The notes under the pieces: generated by a model
What the model saw: the letters and a program-made list of their open reading frames with translations, nothing else
The model's database searches: none
Told to the model about the DNA's origin: nothing
Assembly: GCA_015680685.1 (NCBI GenBank)
Contig: MNCI01022583.1
Span: forward strand, 35,139 to 99,138
Reading direction: 5' to 3'
Source of the DNA: Gnetum montanum
Taxonomy: Eukaryota; Streptophyta; Gnetopsida; Gnetales; Gnetaceae
DNA length: 64,000 nucleotides
Made by a program: the position numbers and the translations under genes
Part shown: positions 35,743 to 44,560 of the stretch, piece after piece
Numbering within the stretch: position 1 is the stretch's first letter
How the letters are laid out: the number at the start of each line of letters is the position of its first letter

Positions 35743-36638
35743 TGATGAGTGGTGAGTATACCCTATGCCCAACCATATGAATTACAAGCATTCATGCATA
35801 ATTTGGCTGAATTTTGCAAACCTTAAGCTCCTAAGTACATTGGTTCTAAGAAGTGAAATCTAATCATGATGATCATTGTCTTCTCAACTACACTTGTGAT
35901 GCTTAGTTGTATGGTTACGTGTAATAGGGGCACATGATTTTTATTATTTTATATTTTATTCTCCTACTATTGATGAAAAGTTGATACTCAATTTATTAAC
36001 CAATTTAACTAATTTTATTACTAATTAATAACTAACTATCCTAACATAAGCTTCTAGTCCCACATTTTGTACACATCCTAAATGCATACAACGCTGTTGG
36101 CTTACCAAACATTAAGCACTACTAGGATTACCAAGAGTTGTATATTATGCTCAAAGCAATCATACTTATGTGTTTAATCTATTTAGCTTAATTAGTTAAT
36201 TAATTAAATTCTTATTTATCTTAATTAATCACATAATTAACAAAAATAGTAAATGCATGAATAAATCATTAATCTACTGCAAGTGTTGTAAGGTTTGATC
36301 AAAAGGCTCATCTTTATTGTTGTTCACACTAGTGTGCTTAGGTACATTATTGCTTGAATAATGATTCATACACTTTCTAACTCCTACTGTGGACATTTAG
36401 AAAAATATTCTAACTCTCAAATGAGCAAACTGCAAGAACGTTGCTACAACTATGACAAGACATGCCATAAACATGGTGGGTAAGCTCATATTTATAGACT
36501 GTATCATGGAGTTGCATCAATGAGGTCCCATAAATATAAGAAATGCTACGTTGACATGGCCCCATTAATGGGGCAATAGCATGTAGATGGGGCTGCATCA
36601 ATAAGGACCTATCAATGCAACACTTTGACACTTCATCA
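35743..36638 (-). repeat. element B 5' LTR
   Basis: 896 bp; plus-strand ends TGATGAGTGGTGAG and CTTCATCA. The TATA box is at 36489-36496 (minus). Upstream of it in the reading direction is the perfect palindrome GCCCCATTAATGGGGC (36559-36574). Confidence 0.92.
36489..36496 (-). promoter_or_regulatory. TATA box of element B 5' LTR
   Basis: Minus-strand TATAAATA in GTCTATAAATATGAGC. Confidence 0.68.
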
Positions 36639-36643
36639 ATTTC
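36639..36643. repeat. target-site duplication of element B (right)
   Basis: ATTTC, identical to 22147-22151. Confidence 0.9.
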
Positions 36644-38290
36644 TCATAAGCATAAAATTCATAAAAATTATAAAACATAAAATTATAAAAATTTTCTCTA
36701 TCTCTCATAGTAATAACATGGGTCTCATTTGTATTATATATATATATATATTATGATCTCTTTTATATTTCTTGAACACAACAATATACATGAGTATTCT
36801 TGGTAATCTACTTAACATTATCTTTGAAGCTAATGACTAGATCACAGTGCAATTTGTATGATAAATATCATTGGTCTAAAGACAATGGGACTCTTATCAT
36901 TTAGTTTTATTTGTATTCTTCTATCACATAGAATACCACTAGCCTATTTACATTTTGACCATCTCCACTCAATTCTATTTCTTATTTCTCTATCAACTTT
37001 ACCATCTAATTAGAGCATTGATCCTAGGTAGCAATAATACTTTAATATATGGTCATATCAAATCTAATACTTTTTTAGAAGATATTATATTAATTTAACT
37101 TAGAATTTCCTCTAATTAAAATTGTAGTATATCTAAGCTTTTATATCATATTAGTTGCATGTCCTACCAACATAATATATTAAAACATATTTAATTAAAA
37201 GAATAAAATTTTGATTTTAAATTTCAAAGAAACTTCTTATCAAGAAAAAAATGTACATCATGTTCAAATATATTTTCCATTCATGGATTTTAATTAAAAT
37301 TATATAAGTATACCATAATTTGATTTTTGGTATTAAATAATTTTTACAATAAACCATCAATAATGCAGTAGTTACCACTATGGGGCTTTTGGTCCTCTAA
37401 TACTAATAAAAATATGAGAGAGAAAAATTGAAAAATTAATTAAGTAAACACTTTCCATATGATGAAGTTTGGTTATGGAGAAATAACCACTTATACCAAG
37501 TTGCAAAGGCTCATGGTACTTTGCATACAAAACAAACAAGTTAGATAGGTATTTGTTAAAAAAAAAGTTAGTTGTATTTTATAAGTACATGTATTTTTTT
37601 TAAATGACAGTAAAATAAAAAATTTTAACATTAGTGAAGCTAGATGATTATTTACATAGAGAAGTATGTTGTCAAGTGCCTTGTCCTACCTAAAGAGATA
37701 CTATATAGAGTTTATTATATGCCATATTGGAAGCATAATTTAGGAATAAGATATCAAAAATAGAACATGGACCTAAAAATAATGATGAAACTATGATTTA
37801 GTGAAGTTTTTGTAAGTGTGAATTTTAGTTCTATTAGTATTCAAACGATTACAAGTCAATCCCATGTTGATGGGACCATTATAGAAAACAATATCATGTA
37901 ACCAATTCCATTTTGTTGGGATAAGGCTAGGATGATGATGATTATAGAAAATAATAAAGAAAATTTTCTTAGTGGAGTTGCTTAAATTTGAATAACTACA
38001 TGATTTTTAATAATTTATGAATTTTTTTTAAATATGCTTATATCTAACCTTCTAGTCTAATATAGAATTGCCTATTTGGTATTAATAAACATTTATATTA
38101 GTATCTTGTATCATCTTAATCTAAAATTAATAATATAATTCTTCCACTTGTGCATTTAAATTTTCTACTTTTTTAATGTAGCTTTCATTTTTAATGATTT
38201 CTAATAGCAATTATACATTCTTTTAGGAAACATCTAAATTTTCAGTTTCTTGTGTTCTTTTCAAATAACTAGTAATTCATTACAATACTT
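36644..38290. other. AT-rich DNA between elements B and E
   Basis: No coding potential. Contains a TA microsatellite (about 36733-36751) and, near its middle, an RTE-like LINE end. Confidence 0.55.
37870..37942 (+). mobile_element. 3' end of an RTE-type LINE
   Basis: CCATTTTGTTGGGATAAGGC followed by TAGG and a short GAT/ATG trinucleotide tail. Plant RTE LINEs typically end in a GGGATAAGGCTT-like motif and a trinucleotide (TTG)n tail. Only the terminus is recognisable; no ORF is seen upstream. Confidence 0.5.
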
Positions 38291-38962
38291 TGTGTAGTGT
38301 CTAAAAACATTGATGGTTGGAACACCAAGAGGTTATCAGGTCCATAGCCTAACCCCAAGTATATGGGAGGGTTATGCTAGAGAAAATAGAAATTGGGTGC
38401 TCTGAATGGTCTAGTCGATTAGACAGGGACTTACGCGATGTCCAATAACTATTTTTGAACAGTAGTTTTAGAATATAAGGTGTGGAGGTTGGAATAAAAG
38501 AGAACATAGTACCCACAAGAATAGAAGCGTATCAATGTATATAACCAAGATAATGAATGCTAACAAATACATGATGATGCAACATATATGCTATAATAAA
38601 ATGAAGTGAGAGTTTGAGTAAAGAAATGCACTACCCCAAAATCAAGGAATTTGACTTTTGATTGAATGATGAATGTGTACAACTGGTATGCGACGCTGGA
38701 CAAACATAGCTAGGCAATGGAACAATATGGTCATGGCTCCTGGAATGCTATAGATGTCATGTTGATAGGCATGAATGATCTAATGCTTGCTAGGTTGAGA
38801 GTTGCTATGCTATGGGTAGGTGTCACGCTTGAGTTCAGGAGTTGCTGAGAGATTTGAAAGGCTCTAATGTTGGGACTTGCTGCTCACTAACCTTTTGCTC
38901 ACCAATCTTCTACCAAAGCTCACTGCCAAAAGCCAATCCTTAGAATGTCATTTTCTAGGGTG

Positions 38963-38968
38963 TTTATA
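38963..38968 (-). promoter_or_regulatory. TATA box in E LTR
   Basis: Minus-strand TATAAA in GGCTCTATAAACACCCTAG, downstream of the palindromic repeats in the reading direction. Confidence 0.5.
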
Positions 38969-39439
38969 GAGCCAAGAGTGGGAGAAAAATGTGGTTTGGA
39001 TACCACATGTCCTGGGCCCCATGTAGCATGAACGTGGATGTGCCACACAGGTGTGCTATGCTCAATGGGAGAAGAATAGGAGGAGAAAATCTACCAAGCT
39101 ATGACCATATTGTCCATGCCACATGTATTAGAATCTAGAGAATCACCCTATTTTGATAGAAATTACATACCACAAATGCAAAGTGGAGCTTGTTCTCTAG
39201 GACTATGTCTTCCCTCCTCTTTCGAGTAAGGTCAAGTGTAGGGAAAACTTTTGAGGATTAACAAGGGGTGCACAAAAAAAAGCAAACTATTGATTCTTGG
39301 TAGTCAAGGAGATGCTGGAGGAGATGCTTGAGTAGAAATTCTAGTTGACAATGCGTTCTAGAAGTTCTAGAGATGTCCTTGGGCTTCTTCTCAAGTGTTA
39401 CACTATTTACGTTATCCAGTGTAGCGGCGTAGCATGAAT

Positions 39440-40040
39440 AATGGCTTGCTATGCTATGCTACGTTAGGTAGCATAACACCCTCTTTTGTATGAATCTTTT
39501 CCAAAAGAACTAAAAATAGCATGCTAAGATTGAGCAAGGCAAGCAACTTCAATAGTTGGAAACCATTTTTTTCATGTGGAAAGAGCCTAAGAACTCTCGA
39601 TTTCATTTTTGAATAACTTTTATGCTTGATATCTATGCTACACTATGTAGCGCAGTGCTTGATTATGCATGAATTTTTGCACTGCTCTACCATGGGGCCT
39701 TTGTCATGTTCTAGGGATGAAGTGGGATAGGAAACCCTGGAGGTTGAAGAATGGTCAGATGCATTTTTAATGTTAAAACAACTTGAAGGAGACTTTTGTT
39801 GCCATTGGCATCTTGCTACGCTGTGTAGCGTAGCACAACCTAGCATGCAAAGTAAGATGACTTTTGTGAAAATTGTCCAATTTTCTTTGTGCCACACTGA
39901 TCATACCCCAAGGATGAAGTAAGGTAGGAATCCTTGAAGACCAAATCATTTCCAACTATACCTTCTACATCTGATCCAACAGTTGAGACAGTTTCAACAC
40001 CACATGGCTTGCTACGCTGTGTAGCATAGTAGGTCCCACA
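39440..40040 (-). repeat. ~178-bp tandem repeats with TGCTACGCT palindromes
   Basis: Palindromes start at 39457, 39636, 39814 and 40010 (spacing 179, 178, 196). The third is perfect: TGCTACGCT, spacer GTGT, AGCGTAGCA (39814-39835). The others are TGCTACG..AGGTAGCATA, TGCTACACT..AGCGCAGTGC and TGCTACGCT..AGCATAGTA. The sequence between palindromes is also repeated (GGATGAAGT.GG.TAGGAA.CC). Confidence 0.8.
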
Positions 40041-40520
40041 AATAGAAAATTTTCCAAACTATTTAGTCCATCCTAAATACTTTCGATAGCTCCTAGCTTG
40101 GCACTTGGGTAGACTGACAATTGGGTCATGTGTCAAGCTAGACAAGCTAGAGAGTGTAGCAAGCTTAATAGCTCGAGAGCTAGAAATTTGGAAAACTGTA
40201 CGGTCCACCCTCAATGCCCCATTTGTGCAAACTGGTCTTGTAACTGGGTGCTATGCTGACTATGCTGAAGAGCATGGTAGAAACAACCTAACACAACTTT
40301 GTAGGTGTTGGACTTCCAGGGTGCCAAGCCATTTTTCTTAGCCTAGCGTGACACCACACTTGGAGAATCATGAAGGCCCAAAATTGATGGTGTTTCATTA
40401 ACCCCTCTTTGTCAACATCTAGAGGATTTACCCAAGAGACATTGATAAAGAATACAAAACACCATGATGAACAAGACACTAACACTATTCATTAGTGCCC
40501 TCTTAGATGCTGCTTTGCTA

Positions 40521-41850
40521 TGTTTGAGAGTGGTAAAAAAGTAACCAAAGTTAGAAAATAAGGGATGGGTTTGAGGAAATTGGATCAAGGAAAAAGTGTA
40601 GGATGCAATGTCGTGACAACTATTGCCATAGTGCAATCCCTCATCGGTGTGCTTATGAGGGAATCAGCATGCATGGGTATCTTTTCTCTTTGGATTTCGA
40701 CCCCTCATCAGAGTGCTTAGAGCTTATCAATCCAAGATTGAAATGGTTGCAAAGTGACAACTGTGCCATTTTGACTTGGGAAACTTTTTTTTTTTTTTAA
40801 AGAAATGCACCCCCATATCCATTCGAGGGCCACTGTTTCATCGCTGTAGGATAGGTGTTTTCTCCCTAGGATGAGTTGTGTTACATCCATATGGGGCTTT
40901 GACTAGCCTACATAGGCTTCCCATATGATGAGTTACATTACGTTCAACATGGGCTTGGAGGTTGAGTGCAACAAAGGTTTATGCATACATTGGAGAAGCT
41001 TGCGAAGAAGAAGTCAAAACTTATAAGGATAGGGAATGGAGGTTAGGTTAGCTGAAAGGATAGTATGATTTGCACTCTCAAGTAGCTAGGCTAACTGAAG
41101 CAGGTACTTTGGAACAATGTAGTGTCTTGCTCTAGTGGTGAAACACATTCTTGAATGACACCATATTGGCTTCTATCCTGTAAACACAATAGAGAGGAAA
41201 CCAGAAAAAGCAACCATCATGTGAAGTGAGGGTGAAGTCCTGTCTACTCAGGACACTGCCAAGGTAGCCAGTGCTATGTCTGACGTGTGCAATGTCCAAA
41301 GTAGGAATGCTAGTGTAGGCTTCAGTGATCATGCCAAAAATGAGCATTGAGGAGGCTAGGAGAAATGATGATGTGGGTGCTTAGGAATCCTCACCAAAAG
41401 CCAATAGCCAAGAAGTCTAGCTACAAGGTGAGGAGCCTAGAAACTGAATGCTTTTTCTTTAGACTCCAATGATGGCGAGGGATGGAGGATGGTAGCATTA
41501 TGGCTGGACCATAGTACTTTTGAGACTCCAGCAAGGGTTGCTGATAGTAGGCGCTATGACCAAACTTATTGGCAATGATGACAGTAGCTCCGAGAGGTTA
41601 GCAAGATGCTAGATGACATCTTTGGAAGATCACCAAGATGCCAAGTATAGCAACTTTGCAAATGTCCTAGAGGTTTTTTCATATTTTTTATTTTTGGCAA
41701 TGTGAGCTTCATTTTGGAACTGTAGCATCCAACCCCATTTTTCCCAAGGGGACTGGTGATAGAGGATCAAAAATATACTCGCTCACTTGTTCACAAGATC
41801 ACATGTGTTGGATTAGGGATGTTGCCTTGCAGACCAAATTTTATATCTTG
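40521..41850. other. noncoding stretch of E
   Basis: No ORF. A 12-14 base T run ends at 40798. The part near 41620-41650 (AAGATCACCAAGATG) matches element D near 52683, so it is part of the shared element body between array and LTR. Confidence 0.5.
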
Positions 41851-41854
41851 GTAG

Positions 41855-42125
41855 ATTGTTGAATGTGCTAGTTTAAGCTCCCAATAGGCCATGGTCCCAA
41901 TTTAAGGTCTAGGTAAACCATGTTGTGCTAGTTTAAGGTTCTAGAAGACCGTTGTGCTAGTTTAACATCATAGCAGATGGGGGATGGCCAGTTTAAGGTT
42001 GTAGTGGACCATGTTGTGGGTGTCAATTTTGTGTCATAGCCCAAAGACATGCTATGCCAATTTAATGTCATGGTGGATGATTTGTGATAGTTTTGCATCA
42101 TAGTGGATGATTTTATTACCTTGCT
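41855..42125 (-). repeat. AGTTTAAGG hairpin-motif array (E, downstream of integrase)
   Basis: About eight irregularly spaced copies of a motif A(G/A)TTTAA followed by a short inverted repeat around six bases. Arms seen include GGTT/GACC (near 41937), CATC/GATG (41967), GGTT/GACC (41998) and CATC/GATG (near 42087). The motif lies just past the integrase tail in the sense of the element. Confidence 0.75.
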
Positions 42126-42157
42126 TTATATTCAGTGTAATATTGGATGTTAGGTGT

Positions 42158-42460
42158 AGTAGGGCTTCAGGTACAAATGATTGACAGGATTTGGGAACTC
42201 ATTGCCATCTAAGTCAGCTAGTTTAAATGCCCCATTCTCATATGCTTTTGTAACAAAAAAGGACCCTTACCAATTGCCTGAGAATTTGTTCATGGGCTCG
42301 TCAACAGCCTTGAGAATTAGATCCCCCTTTTTATTGAACATTGGTGTAGATTGAAATGATGTTTTTGTCATTGCTTGTCCTACTACTACTCGATGTGGTT
42401 AAGCATTTGGATGCGCTCTTCCTTCACAGAGTCAAGATCGATAATTCTTGACTTTTTTTT
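42158..42460 (-). pseudogene. integrase C-terminal tail (E)
   Basis: Minus strand. KKGDLILKAVDEPMNKFSGN (42271-42333) and FFVTKAYENGAFKLADLDGN, then PNPVNHLYLKPYY (42160-42270). This is the end of Tat/Ogre-type integrase, where the family reads GDLVL.RV....GKL.PNWEGPY.V......GAY.L.DL.G...P.PWN...LK.YY. A short preceding part (DLDSVKEERIQMLNHIE) fits the region before it. The zinc and DDE core are absent, so it is a truncated remnant. It lies between two hairpin-motif arrays. Confidence 0.8.
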
Positions 42461-42869
42461 TTGAGTCTCATCCATAAAGTTCGAGAGGATCATCCATAGC
42501 GACGGGACCTTTAACATTCTTACCTCGCTTGTAGGTATAGTCATGGAGATTTTGATAAGGGATTCCTCAGTTACATCATTGGCCTCTAAATCTAAGGCTT
42601 GTACCAGATGTCTGGGCTAGTCCGAGGATGTTACCAAGGATGCTATGTTAGTGTCACAAGGGGATGGTTCGAAGTCTACTAGCTTTATGATCAAGCATCT
42701 CATAAATCTAAGATGAGGTCCTATCAAGATTAAGGGCAAATGGAGATCAGCATGCTTAGCCATTTTCGAATCACCCCTGCAAAAATGAGAAAAACAAACA
42801 GATGTCAAGTGATACCTACTTGATACGACAACATGACTTGAAATATATGCACGATAATTATACAATGTT

Positions 42870-43010
42870 ACATGATTGCCAGTTTAAGGTCATAGCAGAC
42901 CATGACCATGAAAAATTATATGTCAAAGTTGTCAGTTTAAGGTCTTAGTGGATTGTCACTATCAAAAATTATAAAAGAAACTCCAAAATTCCCAATTTCA
43001 GATCATAGCA
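42870..43010 (-). repeat. AGTTTAAGG hairpin-motif array (E/C junction)
   Basis: Copies near 42879 (GGTC ATAGCA GACC, perfect) and 42935 (GGTC TTAGTG GATT), and a decayed one near 42987. Confidence 0.65.
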
Positions 43011-43052
43011 TACTGTCATTTAGCTTAAAAGTTGCTATGATGGAAGGAATAT

Positions 43053-43145
43053 GGGATGTCTCGCATTACATGTGGGAGATGAGGTGTCCCACATTACATG
43101 CGGGGCATGGGGTGTCCCATGTTATGCATGGGACATGGGACATCC
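43053..43145 (+). repeat. 28-bp palindromic minisatellite upstream of a TATA box
   Basis: Three units with TGTC at 43057, 43085 and 43113 (28-bp period). Each is an inverted repeat: TGTCCCATG/CATGGGACA in the third (43113-43135, perfect), TGTCCCACAT/ATGCGGGGCA in the second, and a weaker TGTCTCGCAT/ATGTGGGAGA in the first. Confidence 0.8.
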
Positions 43146-43176
43146 TGAAAAAGTAACGTCCTATAACCCTAAAGGC

Positions 43177-43184
43177 TATAAATA
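43177..43184 (+). promoter_or_regulatory. TATA box, candidate promoter of the antisense gene
   Basis: TATAAATA in AAGGCTATAAATATAGGA, 42 bp after the palindromic minisatellite. An ATG at about 43315 opens MARRSEHRHQGLTNVDEG. The arrangement is that of an LTR U3 or of an internal promoter reading toward the antisense gene; I cannot decide between the two. Confidence 0.5.
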
Positions 43185-43859
43185 TAGGATTACCCATGGA
43201 AAACTTGTCATTCTCACTATCAGAGCCAATAGCCCATAGCATAGCATGATTTAGAGAGATAGTGTAGCAGTTGTGGTGTAGTGATCTACACACTTGAGTT
43301 TGACATCAGGACAATGGCACGTAGGAGTGAGCATAGACATCAGGGTCTCACCAATGTGGATGAAGGAAAGCATAGCTTGTGACATCTCCCCAAGGCATGC
43401 ATTGAGGAGCGATAGGAGGCACCATCTACTCAGTAAGCTGCTATGCTATATTTGTTTATGTTATTCGGTTTATTAGGTGGGGTTGCTACCATGGTCACCA
43501 TGCCCTAGTGATTGCAACTATTAGCATTGCTACATTATGACTGTTGTTGTTATGGCCTCGACCACCACGTTGATTACTATGCTATAGTTGTTGCACACTA
43601 CTGCCATGGCTACCATTGTCATGGGTGGGGTGATGTACAATTTCAAGGGTTTAGAGGGTTCTAGGTTTGGAGGTTTCTAGGTGGCGTAGCACACATCCCA
43701 GGCAGAGTAGCATCGGTGGAGAGGATTTTGGTTTATTTTTTGTCACATCCTATGTAATGGAATAGGGCTAGGGCTACATGAACAATGTGTAGCTATGTTG
43801 CCTTTGGCAGCATGACTGACAAGCTATGTCGTGTTTTCGGTGTTTGTCATGCTACACTG

Positions 43860-44115
43860 TCACACTACTACGCTATGCATGACACAGCTACTACACTATG
43901 CATGGCGTAACTATTATGCTGTGTGTAATGTAGCTACTATACTACAAGGGATATACTCATTACACTGTGTCATGCACTACTCTACTACGCTATATGTGAC
44001 GTAGCCACTATGCTACATGGGGCATAGTTGTTATGCTATGCATGATGTAGCCGCTACGCCGTATAGGGTATGCCTGCTACACTACTATGCTACGTGGGAC
44101 ATTGTAATTGTTACG
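43860..44115. repeat. 23-bp minisatellite, about ten units
   Basis: Units begin at 43865, 43888, 43911, 43934, about 43957, 43982, 44005, 44028, 44051 and 44074: a period of 23 bp. The core is CTACTACGCTATGCATGA followed by CGTAG. It shares the words CTACGCTA and GCGTAG with the LTR palindromes of E and F. It probably lies in an intron or 5' region of the antisense gene. Confidence 0.85.
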
Positions 44116-44560
44116 CTTCCTAACAATGTCTTATACTTAGAAAAATTTGTATGGAAGGGGGCTACTATGCTACACAGTAACCGATATTTGGAAAAGGGTC
44201 TTTCTTCTAATTGTGTTATTTTGTTATACCATGCAGGGTTATGTTGAAACCCATTTTGATTATGATCAAGCTGGTAGGGGTTTTGTGTTGTCTAAGTGTC
44301 CCTATGGCTAATGTTTCCCCTCCCCATGCATGAGTTAGGGACCAGGCAGTCTAGTTTTGAGAAGGCACATAGGAGTTCTTAGAATTCCTCCTTCGTCACT
44401 TTAGTATGATGGTATGGTCATACTTTTCGGCTGACATAACTAGTGTTCTAGTTGAAACATTATTACCCTGGGCAAATTGAGGCATTATAAAGTTTATGGT
44501 AGATGGATCTAATAAAGGTGAAGGGGTAGGGGGCTCAAGTTGGCATCCAAGAGGCTTGAG
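44116..44560 (+). other. noncoding or intronic part of the antisense gene region
   Basis: No clear exon. From about 44590 a frame with CYHKYNTLFIAHHMETFFYN opens and may belong to an upstream exon. Confidence 0.3.

Larger units (their letters stand above)
22152..36638 (-). mobile_element. element B: Athila-like retrotransposon with extra ORF and nested insertion
   Basis: About 14.5 kb, minus strand, with LTRs 22152-23042 and 35743-36638, target duplication ATTTC and a PBS close to the tRNA-Asp complement. Gag, protease, RT, RNase H and integrase are homologous to element A block by block. Two features set it apart: an ORF between integrase and 3' LTR (23230-25960), in the position of the env-like ORF of Athila elements, and a block at about 26300-28560 that looks like a foreign LTR. 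About 450 bp at the N-terminal part of RT are missing relative to A. Protease and RT active sites are mutated. Confidence 0.93.
38300..40520 (-). repeat. probable 3' LTR of E
   Basis: Holds the 178-bp palindrome repeats and, in minus orientation, TATAAA at 38963-38968 (GGCTCTATAAACACCC). The block near 40385-40510 (GTTTCATT..CCCTCTTT..ACACCATGA) matches 51490-51610 in element D. No partner LTR is seen, so the ends are approximate. Confidence 0.5.
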
